The position numbers and the translations under genes were made by a program. This document shows positions 7,220 through 15,189 of a DNA stretch of 51,062 bases, in pieces. The number at the start of each line of letters is the position of its first letter. Within the stretch, counting starts at the first letter, position 1. The notes beneath the pieces are model-generated. The model was given only the letters and a program-made list of their open reading frames with translations, was not told where the DNA came from and did not search any database. Source of the DNA: Oerskovia rustica (lineage in GTDB: Bacteria > Actinomycetota > Actinomycetes > Actinomycetales > Cellulomonadaceae); assembly GCF_014836555.1 (NCBI RefSeq), contig NZ_JACSQQ010000001.1:113284-164345 (forward strand), read 5' to 3'.

Positions 7220-8695
7220 CTACACCCTGCTCGGCAGGACGACCGTGACCACGGTAGGCCCACCGACCGGGCTGACGAGGTCCAACGTGCCGTCGACCGA
7301 ACGAACCCGCTCCTCGAGGCCAGCGAGCCCCGACCGGTGGCCGCGCGCGTCGGGCGTCGAGATGCGCGCACCGCCCTGTCCGTCGTCGCGCACGCGCAGG
7401 CGCAGCCGCGAGCCCTGCTCCTCGACGAGCACGTAGACGCCCGAGGCGCGCGCGTGCTTGGCGGCGTTCGTCACGAGCTCGGCGACGCAGAAGTACGCGA
7501 TCGTCTCGACGGCCGGCGACGGCGTGATGCCCGGGTCGACGTCGACCGTCACAGGCAGCGGGGACCTGGCCGCGAGCGTCTCGAGGGCGACCGCGAGGCC
7601 GTTGTCGAGCGCGGGCGGGTGGATGCCCCGAGCGAGCTCGCGGAGCTCGACGAGCGCCTCCTTGGTCGACGCGTGCGCATTGTCGACGAGCTCGAGGGCC
7701 TCGGACGCGTCGCCGCCCGCCGCAAGCTGCTCCTTGGCCTCGCCGAGCTGCATCGCCACCGCGACGAGCCGGGCCTGGGTGCCGTCGTGCAGGTCGCGCT
7801 CGATGCGGCGCAGCTTGGCGTCCGCGTCCTCGACGGTCTTGCCGCGGGACTTCTCGAGGTCGGCCACGCGCAGGCTCGCCCGGGTGGGGCCGAGCAGGTT
7901 GACCGACAGGAGGCGGAAGAGCTGCGCGAACCCGCGCACGAGCTGCGGCCACAACCACCACAGCGCGATGCCCACGGCCGCGAGCGCCGACTGGCGCAGC
8001 GGGGTGTCGACGTACCAGTCGGTCCCCATCTGCGCGCCGCGGTGCCACGTGCCGTCGGCGGCCATCTGCGCGGGCAGGAACTGCGACCAGAACCAGTGAG
8101 TCGCGGCCCCCAGCGAGACGAGGAAGAACGTCACGGACACGACGAAGGCGACGAGCGCCAGGAAGAAGCTCACGAACATGAACGTCATGGCCCGCCACCC
8201 GGGACCGTCCGACAGGTTCGACCAGAGCATGCGCCAGAACCCGCGGCGCGGCGTGTGCGGCGTGGGTGGCAGCACGTCGACCGACAGCATCGAGCGCGCC
8301 ATCGAGCGGTACATGCCGCCCCAGCCGCGCGCCCCGAGGACCAGGCCGCCCGAGACCACGAGCCCCACGACCGTCACGAGGATCCCCACCGTGAAGCTCA
8401 CGGTGAACATCACGTAGGTGAACGCGAAGGGCGCGACGAACAGCGACAGCCACAGGTAGCCGAACTCGCGCCAGGTCTGGCGCGCGAACGGCGCGGCCAG
8501 GAAGCCGACCGGCTCGCGCAGGTCCACGTAGCGCGGGTCGAGCCCGTCGGGGACGTGCCGCAGGTCGCCGGCGGGTTCGGCCGGCTGGGTCTCGAAGGAC
8601 AGGAGAGGCTCGGTCGGCGGCGCGTACCCGGGCGAGGGTTCGCCGTCGGGCGCGGCGTCGCCGAGCGGCGGCTGGGGGGATGTCACAGCAGACAT
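7220..8695 (-). CDS. Sensor histidine kinase with PF13796-type sensor domain
   Basis: The 491-residue protein has a Pro-rich cytoplasmic N-terminus, a membrane sensor module with about four to five helices (residues 60-260), a HisKA_3 dimerisation segment RIERDLHDGTQARL with H303, and an ATPase domain (N-box with N410 in AELVTNAAKHA, G1 DDGQGG, G2 GHRSGLAGLEER). It should autophosphorylate H303 and pass phosphate to D57 of the adjacent regulator. The stimulus is unknown. ATG at 8695 is preceded by CAGGAG about 10 bases upstream. A second GGGGGGATGTC half-site lies inside the first codons (8674-8684). Confidence 0.95.
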   Translation of the reverse strand: MSAVTSPQPPLGDAAPDGEPSPGYAPPTEPLLSFETQPAEPAGDLRHVPDGLDPRYVDLREPVGFLAAPFARQTWREFGYLWLSLFVAPFAFTYVMFTVSFTVGILVTVVGLVVSGGLVLGARGWGGMYRSMARSMLSVDVLPPTPHTPRRGFWRMLWSNLSDGPGWRAMTFMFVSFFLALVAFVVSVTFFLVSLGAATHWFWSQFLPAQMAADGTWHRGAQMGTDWYVDTPLRQSALAAVGIALWWLWPQLVRGFAQLFRLLSVNLLGPTRASLRVADLEKSRGKTVEDADAKLRRIERDLHDGTQARLVAVAMQLGEAKEQLAAGGDASEALELVDNAHASTKEALVELRELARGIHPPALDNGLAVALETLAARSPLPVTVDVDPGITPSPAVETIAYFCVAELVTNAAKHARASGVYVLVEEQGSRLRLRVRDDGQGGARISTPDARGHRSGLAGLEERVRSVDGTLDLVSPVGGPTVVTVVLPSRV

Positions 8696-8734
8696 GGTGG
8701 CAGGACTCCTGGGTCTGGTTCGAGCGGTACCACC

Positions 8735-8740
8735 AGTCTT
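8735..8740 (-). promoter_or_regulatory. Candidate -10 (AAGACT) of the kinase-regulator operon
   Basis: The minus strand reads AAGACTGGTGG, sharing AGACTGGTGG with the acyltransferase promoter. The palindrome centre at 8793.5 is about 53 bp upstream of this box, a usual distance for an upstream activator site. Confidence 0.4.
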
Positions 8741-8784
8741 GCCGACCGGAGTCCGCGCGCCCAGGGTGCGCTCCGCCGTCGTGC

Positions 8785-8802
8785 AGGGGGGATGTCCCCC
8801 CT
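8785..8802 (+). promoter_or_regulatory. Perfect palindrome AGGGGGG-ATGT-CCCCCCT
   Basis: Seven-base arms flank the same ATGT core, in the same orientation, as the palindrome at 6444-6461. It lies 90-107 bp upstream of the kinase start and 12-29 bp after the stop of the upstream membrane-protein gene. Operator and terminator are both possible readings. Confidence 0.5.
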
Positions 8803-8813
8803 CTGCGGCGTGC

Positions 8814-10265
8814 TCAGCGCGCGACGGGCGTCGCGGCCTCCTCCTCGGCGGAGCCCTCCTGCTCCGTGGAGCCTCCCACCCCGACGGCGCCGCCCGGCCC
8901 CTCCGGTCCGGTCGCCCTCGCTGCACCGCGGGCCGGCGCGGACACCACCTGGATCGCGACCACCAGGACGGCCGCGACCAGCGCGATGACCAGGATCGTG
9001 CTCCCGCTCGGGTAGCGCGAGAACACCAGGACGGCCAGCGCCCCGGCCAGGACGAGCGCGATCAGCGGCCAGCGCAGCCTCGCGACCCAGACCTCGAAGG
9101 GGTGCGGGGGGCGCCCGCTGTCGCCCGCGTGGCCGCGGCTGGCCGCGCGCACGAGCCAGTTGAACCCGCCGCGCACCGCGACCGCCGACCGGCTGGGCCC
9201 CGTGAGGTACGCGGCGAGCACGACGACCACACCGAACGCGAACACCGCGCGCAACGACGTGCGCAGCGGGACCAGCACCGCGTCGATCAGGGCCGTCGCC
9301 GCCGACGGCGACAGGGCGTCCGACGGCACGGCGCCCAGGTACAACGACCGGCCGACCGTGATGGCGATCGCGAGGATCGCCATCGCGACGACGTACGTGA
9401 CGCCCGCGAGGATCACGGCCCGGCGACGCCGCCCGCGCGGGGCCGCCCACACCGCGCCGGCCGCGACGAGGAGCGAGAGCCACGGCAGGACGTTCGCCGC
9501 CTTGCTCAGGGCGGCCACCGCACGCTGCGCCGTCACGACGTCGTCCGAGGTGAACAGCACGAACTGCGGGTTGATCGACGGCAGGTTCTCGACGAACGTG
9601 AAGCCCCGCGCCGAGAGCCGCTTCGTGACCTCGTCGATCATGGGCCCGAGCGAGAGCGTGACCTGGCCGTTCGCGTCGGCCGTGACCGCCGTGCCGCCCT
9701 CGCCCGTGAGGACCGAGACGAGGTTCTTGTGAGCCTGGCGGTTCGCGACGATCCACAGCTCCTCGAACGTCGGCGACGTGACCATGCGGTCCACGGTCGA
9801 GCGGACGAACGACTCGCCCTGGCTCGCGAGGAGCGGGGCCAGGCCCTGCACCTGAGGTGGGACCTGGTCGACGTTCTGCGTGAGCGTCGCGAGCGCCTGC
9901 GTCGTCACGGTCTCGAGGTCGATCCGCTCGAGGATCGCGTCCGAGACCTTGGTGCTGATCTCGGCCTGGATCGCGGGGTCCGAGCCCAGCGGTGTCACGG
10001 TCGCGACGTAGTGGTCCGTGTCGAGGATCTCGCCGCGCACGTACCGGGCGACGACCGAGCCCAGCATGAGGACCCCCGCGAGCACCAGGAGCACCGTGAC
10101 GGCGGTCCAGCGGAGCCACCCGCCGCGGCGGGGCGCCGCGTCGGGGACCGTCCCGGAGGGCGGGGCGGGGCGCTCGGCACGCAGGCGCCGGACCTCCGCA
10201 CGCAGGGCCTCGAGCTCTGCTCGTTCGGAGTCGCTGATCGTGGGCTCGCTCGGGATCGTCGCCAT
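8814..10265 (-). CDS. Large integral membrane protein, unknown function
   Basis: The 483-residue protein begins with a charged coiled-coil-like helix (SDSERAELEALRAEVRRLRAE), then a membrane helix near residues 50-72, a long extracytoplasmic domain (about 75-240, with LDTDHYVATVTPL), and four to five further helices. The C-terminus is an acidic Gly/Glu-rich tail. Similar proteins are annotated only as hypothetical membrane proteins in actinobacteria. ATG at 10265 has AGGAGA about 6 bases upstream. The 22-bp array at 10322-10431 lies just upstream of its promoter, so that array may regulate it. Confidence 0.8.
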   Translation of the reverse strand: MATIPSEPTISDSERAELEALRAEVRRLRAERPAPPSGTVPDAAPRRGGWLRWTAVTVLLVLAGVLMLGSVVARYVRGEILDTDHYVATVTPLGSDPAIQAEISTKVSDAILERIDLETVTTQALATLTQNVDQVPPQVQGLAPLLASQGESFVRSTVDRMVTSPTFEELWIVANRQAHKNLVSVLTGEGGTAVTADANGQVTLSLGPMIDEVTKRLSARGFTFVENLPSINPQFVLFTSDDVVTAQRAVAALSKAANVLPWLSLLVAAGAVWAAPRGRRRRAVILAGVTYVVAMAILAIAITVGRSLYLGAVPSDALSPSAATALIDAVLVPLRTSLRAVFAFGVVVVLAAYLTGPSRSAVAVRGGFNWLVRAASRGHAGDSGRPPHPFEVWVARLRWPLIALVLAGALAVLVFSRYPSGSTILVIALVAAVLVVAIQVVSAPARGAARATGPEGPGGAVGVGGSTEQEGSAEEEAATPVAR

Positions 10266-10296
10266 CGTCTTCTCCTGTCGGCGCGCTGCTGGGACC

Positions 10297-10302
10297 ATCC
10301 TT
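10297..10302 (-). promoter_or_regulatory. Possible -10 (AAGGAT) of the membrane-protein gene
   Basis: The minus strand reads AAGGAT about 32 bases before the ATG at 10265. The first unit of repeat array A begins 20 bp upstream (10322). The ahcY promoter and array B have almost the same spacing. The box itself is weak. Confidence 0.3.
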
Positions 10303-10321
10303 GCGCAGGAGTGCCGGAAGC

Positions 10322-10431
10322 GCCCACGGTGGCGTGCCCATCCGCCGAGGGCGACGTCCCCGACCCCCGAGGGTGACGTGCCCACCCGCCGAGGGCGACG
10401 CGACGCCCCGCCCAGGGCGACCGCACGCGAA
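10322..10431 (+). repeat. Array A: five tandem 22-bp units, core GCCGAGGGYGACG
   Basis: Units begin at 10322, 10344, 10366, 10388 and 10410, exactly 22 bp apart. The first 13 bases of each unit fit GCCGAGGGYGACG, with the outer units degenerate. The last 9 bases vary more, often CCC-rich. The period is not a multiple of three, so the array is not coding. It fills most of the 234-bp gap between ahcY and the membrane-protein gene. Confidence 0.85.
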
Positions 10432-10499
10432 GGGCCGGGCTCCTCCCGGAACCCGGCCCTCCGCCGTCGGGCCCCCTGCTCAGGGGCGCTCGCGACCGC

Positions 10500-12032
10500 T
10501 CAGTAGCGGTAGTGCTCCGGCTTGTACGGCCCCTCGACCGGGATGCCGAGGTAGTCCGCCTGGCTCTTCGAGAGCTCGGTGAGGCGCACGCCCAGCGCGT
10601 CGAGGTGCAGGCGCGCGACCTTCTCGTCGAGGACCTTGGGCAGGCGGTAGACCTGGCGCTCGTACGTCCGCTCGCCCTCCGGGCGCTTGCTGTCCTCGAA
10701 GAGCTCGATCTGGCCGATGACCTGGTTCGAGAACGAGTTGCTCATCACGAACGACGGGTGGCCCGTCGCGTTGCCCAGGTTCAGCAGGCGCCCCTCCGAC
10801 AGGACGATGATCGAGCGGGCCTCCTCGCCGTCGGCCGCCGGGAACGTCCACTCGTGCACCTGCGGCTTGATCTCGGTGCGCGTGATCCCCGGGACCTGGG
10901 CCAGTCCGGCCATGTCGATCTCGTTGTCGAAGTGACCGATGTTGCCGACGATCGCCTTGTTCTTCATCGCCGTCATGTGCGCGGCAGTGACCACGTCCTT
11001 GTTGCCCGTGGTCGTGATGAAGAAGTCGGCCTCGCCCAGGACGTCCTCGATGCGCGCGACCTGGTAGCCGTCCATCGCGGCCTGCAGCGCGCAGATCGGG
11101 TCGACCTCGGACACGATGACGCGCGCGCCCTGACCGCGGAAGGCCTCGGCCGCGCCCTTGCCCACGTCGCCGTAGCCCGCGACGAACGCGACCTTGCCGC
11201 CCATGAGGACGTCCGTCGCGCGGTTGATGCCGTCCGGCAGCGAATGACGGATGCCGTACTTGTTGTCGAACTTCGACTTGGTGACCGAGTCGTTGACGTT
11301 GATCGCCGGGAACAGCAGCTCGCCCGACTCGGCGAGCTGGTACAGGCGGTGCACGCCCGTGGTCGTCTCCTCCGTCACGCCGAGCAGCTGGTCCGCGACG
11401 GCGGTCCAGCGCAGCGGGTCGGCCGCGAGCGCCCGGCGCAGGACCGAGCGCACGACGTTCATCTCGTGCGTGTGGTCGGGCTCGCCCGGCAGGGTGTCCG
11501 GGGGGACGGTGCCGAGGCGCTCGTACTGCAGCCCCAGGTGGACGAGCATGGTCGCGTCGCCGCCGTCGTCGAGGATGAGGTTCGCCCCCTCGGCGCCGTT
11601 GCTGCCCGGCCACAGCAGGATCTGCTCGGTGCAGTCCCAGTACTCCTCGAGGCTCTCGCCCTTCCACGCGAAGACCGGGACGCCCTGGGGGTCCTCGGGC
11701 GTGCCGTGCGGGCCGACGACGATCGCCGCGGCGGCCTCGTCCTGCGTCGAGAAGATGTTGCAGCTCGCCCAGCGCACCTGAGCTCCGAGCGCGACGAGGG
11801 TCTCGATGAGGACGGCCGTCTGGACGGTCATGTGGAGCGAGCCCGCGATGCGCGCGCCCGCGAGCGGCTGCGACGCGCCGAACTCGGCCCGCAGCGCCAT
11901 GAGCCCGGGCATCTCGTGCTCGGCGAGGCGGATCTGGTGGCGTCCCGCTTCGGCGAGGGACAGGTCTCGGACCTTGTAGCGGCCGGGGACCTCGTCGAAC
12001 GAGGCCTGGGCGGCGGGCGTGGCAGAAGACAT
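10500..12032 (-). CDS. ahcY: S-adenosylhomocysteine hydrolase
   Basis: The 510-residue cytoplasmic enzyme splits S-adenosylhomocysteine into adenosine and homocysteine, removing the product inhibitor of methyltransferases. Visible features are the NAD-binding motif GYGDVGKG (residues 287-294), the substrate region [13 protein letters not shown] (248-260), GHFDNEIDM (367-375), the actinobacterial-type insertion around residues 195-230, and the invariant HYRY end. ATG at 12032 follows GGAGCACC; the open frame upstream is repeat DNA and not conserved protein. A TAGTCT -10 lies at 12068-12073. Phased 22-bp repeats flank it on both sides. Confidence 0.98.
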   Translation of the reverse strand: MSSATPAAQASFDEVPGRYKVRDLSLAEAGRHQIRLAEHEMPGLMALRAEFGASQPLAGARIAGSLHMTVQTAVLIETLVALGAQVRWASCNIFSTQDEAAAAIVVGPHGTPEDPQGVPVFAWKGESLEEYWDCTEQILLWPGSNGAEGANLILDDGGDATMLVHLGLQYERLGTVPPDTLPGEPDHTHEMNVVRSVLRRALAADPLRWTAVADQLLGVTEETTTGVHRLYQLAESGELLFPAINVNDSVTKSKFDNKYGIRHSLPDGINRATDVLMGGKVAFVAGYGDVGKGAAEAFRGQGARVIVSEVDPICALQAAMDGYQVARIEDVLGEADFFITTTGNKDVVTAAHMTAMKNKAIVGNIGHFDNEIDMAGLAQVPGITRTEIKPQVHEWTFPAADGEEARSIIVLSEGRLLNLGNATGHPSFVMSNSFSNQVIGQIELFEDSKRPEGERTYERQVYRLPKVLDEKVARLHLDALGVRLTELSKSQADYLGIPVEGPYKPEHYRY

Positions 12033-12067
12033 GGTGCTCCGAACGACGGTTCTGACGGTGTCGCTCC

Positions 12068-12073
12068 AGACTA
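12068..12073 (-). promoter_or_regulatory. TAGTCT -10 box of ahcY
   Basis: TAGTCT on the minus strand predicts a transcript start near 12061 and a leader of about 29 bases with GGAG near the start codon. Repeat array B begins 21 bp upstream of this box at 12094 and occupies the -35 and upstream activator region. Confidence 0.5.
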
Positions 12074-12093
12074 CCGGGGGCGGCTCGCCGCGC

Positions 12094-12203
12094 GCCGACG
12101 GTGACCACCGTGGGAGCCGAGGGTGACGGACCTGTCTGCCGAGGGTGACCGGCAGGGGTGCTGAGGGGGCCCGCAACCTGCGCCGACGGGTGAGGCCGGG
12201 CTC
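12094..12203 (+). repeat. Array B: five 22-bp units, forward orientation
   Basis: Units start at 12094, 12116, 12138, 12160 and 12182. The two best units (12116, 12138) carry GCCGAGGGTGAC followed by G or C; units 1, 4 and 5 are degenerate. Orientation is the same as array A, so the array points away from the ahcY promoter in the same geometry as array A does from its neighbour gene. Confidence 0.8.
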
Positions 12204-12239
12204 TCGTCGGGGAGCAGCGGGCCCGACGGCGCCGCTCAC

Positions 12240-12349
12240 CGTCGCCGTCGGCGCACCAGTGCGTCACCCTCGGCGCACCGGCGTGTCACCCTCGGCGGGC
12301 GGGAGCGTCACCCTCGGCGTCGAGGAGTGTCACCCTCGGCGTCAGCACC
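12240..12349 (-). repeat. Array C: five 22-bp units, inverted relative to array B
   Basis: On the plus strand the core reads YGTCACCCTCGGC, at 12240, 12262, 12284, 12306 and 12328, again with an exact 22-bp period; a very degenerate sixth unit may sit at 12218. Arrays B and C converge, so about 250 bp form a large imperfect inverted repeat. It ends about 40 bp before the promoter-like AT-richer DNA of the betaine operon. Confidence 0.85.
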
Positions 12350-12388
12350 AGATCAACAGTTCGCGCCCGCGCGCGATAACAAATCTGC

Positions 12389-12418
12389 TTGACCATATCA
12401 AGGTCACGAAGCGATAAC
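12389..12418 (+). promoter_or_regulatory. Candidate promoter and operator of the betaine operon
   Basis: TTGACC (12389-12394), an 18-bp spacer and GATAAC (12413-12418) form a plausible promoter in the only AT-richer stretch nearby. The -35 overlaps imperfect dyads (CTTGA..TCAAG and TGACC..GGTCA). The word GGTCAA recurs at 12431-12436 and 12462-12467, and its complement is the -35; the offsets of 42 and 31 bp are near whole helical turns. A GCGATAAC direct repeat occurs at 12373 and 12411. Confidence 0.5.
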
Positions 12419-12777
12419 GATCCCGTGAATGGTCAAAACCGCGCGCTTTCAACGATTGTACGGTCAAGCATCTCCCTCGAAACCGCCATGCACACCGGCC
12501 ACTCGGTAGCAATTCGCCCTGGGATCGGGCAGGGTGCTGGAGACAGATCGACCTGTCCAGGGCCGGCTCGCGCCGACCCCACGACAGGTCAGCGCCCGCT
12601 GCGCCTCGCGGCGGCCACCCACCCGGGTGGCCCCCGGCGGCGGGCCTCGATCCGGTGGACCGTGACGCGCCTCGCGGCGCTGAGCGCACCGGGAGGTCGC
12701 AGCCAGGTCACCCTGGCGCCCTCCGCGGAGCGTTCCGGACCCGCCACGACACCTGGAAGGTGGCGAGACCCGCCAGC
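12419..12777 (+). other. Long leader of the betaine operon, no gene found
   Basis: About 360 bases separate the candidate promoter from the first start codon. I see no convincing coding frame and no riboswitch consensus that I recognise. It contains a perfect 8-bp hairpin with a 4-base loop at 12613-12632 and a 13-bp direct repeat GCGCCTCGCGGCG at 12601-12613 and 12667-12679. The length and structure would permit RNA-level control, but nothing proves it. Confidence 0.5.
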
Positions 12778-14178
12778 ATGACCGCAAGCAGCACCAGCAC
12801 GAGTACGAGCACCGAGCCACCTACGAGCACCGCCCCCGTCCTCATCCCCGTGGAGACCGAACCCTTCCCCGGCGCCCACGGCACCGACCCCCTGCCGGAC
12901 GACCGGCCCGTGGCCGTGAGCGTCCAGGGCGTCTACAAGGTCTTCGGCCGCCGCCCGCAGGAGGCCGTCCGGCGACTCAAGGACGGCGCGGGCCGCGCCG
13001 ACGTCAAGTCCCTGGGGACGGCCGCCGTCATCGACGCGAGCTTCGACGTCAAGCAGGGCGAGATCTTCGTCGTCATGGGCCTGTCGGGCTCGGGCAAGTC
13101 GACGCTCATCCGCATGCTCAACGGCCTGTGGAAGCCCACGGCCGGCCACGTCCTCCTGGGCGACGACGACCTCGCGACGGTGAACGCCAAGCAGCTGCGG
13201 GCCCTGCGGCGCAGCCGCGTCAGCATGGTGTTCCAGCACTTCGCCCTGCTCCCCCACCGCACGGTCCTGGACAACGCGGCGTACCCGCTCGAGATCCAGG
13301 GCATGGGCAAGGCCGAGCGCCGCGAGAAGGCGCAGCAGGCGCTCGACCTCGTGGGCCTGGGGGGCTGGCAGGACTCGCTGCCCTCGCAGCTCTCGGGCGG
13401 CATGCGCCAGCGCGTGGGGCTCGCCCGTGCGCTCGCCGCGGACACCGACGTGCTGCTCATGGACGAGGCGTTCTCCGCGCTCGACCCGCTCATCCGGCGC
13501 GAGATGCAGGAGCAGCTCCTCGACCTGCAGCAGACGCTCGGCAAGACCATCATCTTCATCACGCACGACCTCAACGAGGCCATGCACCTGGGCGACCGGA
13601 TCGCCGTCATGCGTGACGGCCGCACGGTCCAGATCGGCACGGCCGAGGAGATCCTCTCCGACCCCGCGAACGACTACGTCGCGCAGTTCGTCGCCGACGT
13701 CGACCGCACCCGTGTCCTGACCGCCGCGTCGGTCATGGTCCGGCCGACCGCGGTCGTCCCGCTCGGCGGCGGCCCCCGCGTCGCGAGCCGCACCATGCGC
13801 GAGGCACAGGTGTCGGCGGCCTACGTCGTCGACCGTCAGCGCGTCCTGCGCGGCGTCGTCCGCGACGCGGACGCGGTCGCGCTGCTCAAGTCGAGCGGCG
13901 ACCACGCCACGAGCATCGAGTCGATCGTGCACGACGGCGTCGCTCCCGTGAGCGTCGACACCCCCCTCGCGGAGCTCTTCGCGCCGGCGGCCGAGTCTCC
14001 TCTGCCCGTCGCCGTGACGGACGACAAGAACCGCCTGGTCGGGGTCATCCCGCGCGTGACCCTGCTCGAGGCCATGGTGCCGCCCACGCTCGAGGAGCCC
14101 GACGCCGTCGGGCAGGACACGACCGAGGACGCACCCGCCCCGCAAGACACCACCTCGACGGAAGGAGCAGACGCGTGA
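12778..14178 (+). CDS. proV: Glycine betaine/proline ABC transporter ATPase with CBS tail
   Basis: The 466-residue protein is a ProV/OpuAA-type ATPase energising osmoprotectant uptake. It has Walker A GLSGSGKST (101-109), Q-loop Q153 (VFQHFALLPHRTV), signature LSGGM (205-209), Walker B VLLMDE (225-230) and H263. A C-terminal CBS-like region (about 300-430) is typical of ProV proteins that sense ionic strength. The first 45 residues are an unusual Ser/Thr/Pro-rich, repetitive extension. ATG at 12778 has no strong ribosome site, so an internal start near the ATPase domain remains possible. The stop overlaps the next start by GTGA. Confidence 0.92.
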   Translation: MTASSTSTSTSTEPPTSTAPVLIPVETEPFPGAHGTDPLPDDRPVAVSVQGVYKVFGRRPQEAVRRLKDGAGRADVKSLGTAAVIDASFDVKQGEIFVVMGLSGSGKSTLIRMLNGLWKPTAGHVLLGDDDLATVNAKQLRALRRSRVSMVFQHFALLPHRTVLDNAAYPLEIQGMGKAERREKAQQALDLVGLGGWQDSLPSQLSGGMRQRVGLARALAADTDVLLMDEAFSALDPLIRREMQEQLLDLQQTLGKTIIFITHDLNEAMHLGDRIAVMRDGRTVQIGTAEEILSDPANDYVAQFVADVDRTRVLTAASVMVRPTAVVPLGGGPRVASRTMREAQVSAAYVVDRQRVLRGVVRDADAVALLKSSGDHATSIESIVHDGVAPVSVDTPLAELFAPAAESPLPVAVTDDKNRLVGVIPRVTLLEAMVPPTLEEPDAVGQDTTEDAPAPQDTTSTEGADA

Positions 14179-15050
14179 GCGCCACCGACACGTTCGTCCC
14201 CCGCCTGCCCCTCGGTGACTGGGTCGCCGTCTTCGTCGAATGGTTGACCGCGACGTTCAAGCCGTTCTTCGCGGTCGTCAAGGACGTCCTGCTGGGCTGC
14301 TACGACGCTCTCGCAGCGGTGCTCCAGGGCCCGCCCTTCCTCGTCGTCGCACTCGTGCTCGCAGCCCTGGCGTTCTTCGCCAAGGGCTGGAGGCTGGGCG
14401 TCACGGCCCTCGTCGGGTTCGTCGTGATCGCGAGCGTCGACCAGTGGGACAACGCCATGGACACCCTGGCGCTCGTGCTCGTCGCGAGCGCGATCGCACT
14501 GCTGATCGGCATCCCGCTGGGCATCTGGGCCGCCCGCAACGACACCGTCTCGCGGGTCCTGCGCCCCGTGCTCGACTTCATGCAGACCATGCCCGCGTTC
14601 GTGTACCTCATCCCGACGGTCATCATCTTCCTCACGGGCGCCGTCCCGGGCATCGTCGCGACCGTCGTGTTCGCGCTCGCTCCGGGTGTCCGCTTCACCG
14701 AGCTGGGCATCCGCCAGGTCGACCGGGAGGTCGTCGAGGCCGGGCACGCGTTCGGCTCCACGCCGGGCCGCATCCTGCGCCAGATCCAGCTCCCCCTCGC
14801 GATGCCGACCATCATGGCGGGCGTCAACCAGGTCATCATGCTCTCGCTCTCGATGGTCGTGATCTCCGGCATGGTCGGCGCGGCCGGCCTGGGACGCGAC
14901 GTGGTCGCGGCCCTCCAGCGGGTCAACATCTCGCTCGGCTTCGAGGCGGGTCTGTCCGTCGTGATCCTCGCGATCTTCCTCGACCGCGTGACGTCGGCCC
15001 TCAGCACCCGCTCGCCTGTCGCCAAGGCCCTCGCGGCCACCGCCGTCTGA
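14175..15050 (+). CDS. proW: Glycine betaine/proline ABC transporter permease
   Basis: The 291-residue protein has about six to seven membrane helices and the MetI-like EAA-type loop (VVEAGHAFGSTPGRILRQIQLPLAMPTIMAGV) that docks onto the ATPase. FMQTMPAFVYLIP and GMVGAAGLGRDVV are typical of the ProW/OpuAB family. It starts at GTG 14175 and overlaps the ATPase stop by 4 bp, so the two are translationally coupled. Together with the binding lipoprotein downstream it makes one importer. Confidence 0.95.
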   Translation: MSATDTFVPRLPLGDWVAVFVEWLTATFKPFFAVVKDVLLGCYDALAAVLQGPPFLVVALVLAALAFFAKGWRLGVTALVGFVVIASVDQWDNAMDTLALVLVASAIALLIGIPLGIWAARNDTVSRVLRPVLDFMQTMPAFVYLIPTVIIFLTGAVPGIVATVVFALAPGVRFTELGIRQVDREVVEAGHAFGSTPGRILRQIQLPLAMPTIMAGVNQVIMLSLSMVVISGMVGAAGLGRDVVAALQRVNISLGFEAGLSVVILAIFLDRVTSALSTRSPVAKALAATAV

Positions 15051-15059
15051 GGCTCCCCC

Positions 15060-15090
15060 GTCGGGGTCGGCACCGTCGTCCGGCCCCGAC
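15060..15090 (+). other. Intercistronic hairpin between permease and binding-protein genes
   Basis: Seven-base arms GTCGGGG / CCCCGAC enclose 17 bases, some of which could pair further. It sits in the 139-bp gap inside the operon and has no U-run. It may stabilise or separate the transcripts of the abundant binding protein. Confidence 0.35.
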
Positions 15091-15189
15091 ACCGCCGGGC
15101 ACCCAGCACGCCCTCGCACTTCCCCGTACCACCACCAACCCAGGTGGGCACCGCCGCACCTGCGGTCGGCCCACCGAAGGAAGGACACC

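Noticed and set aside
12033-12110. SAH riboswitch upstream of ahcY
   Set aside because: The leader implied by the TAGTCT box is only about 29 bases, too short for a riboswitch, and upstream DNA is the repeat array.
10322-12349. CRISPR array or iteron origin as explanation for the 22-bp units
   Set aside because: CRISPR repeats are longer and identical with unique spacers of 30 bp or more, and no cas genes are present. Iteron origins lie by a replication gene; here only ahcY and transporters are near. The units also degrade towards the array ends.
12601-12679. 13-bp direct repeat GCGCCTCGCGGCG as a regulatory repeat
   Set aside because: In DNA this GC-rich, two copies of a low-complexity 13-mer are weak evidence.
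12419-12777. c-di-AMP or other known riboswitch in the betaine leader
   Set aside because: I could not find the conserved core of any class. A covariance-model search would be needed to be sure.
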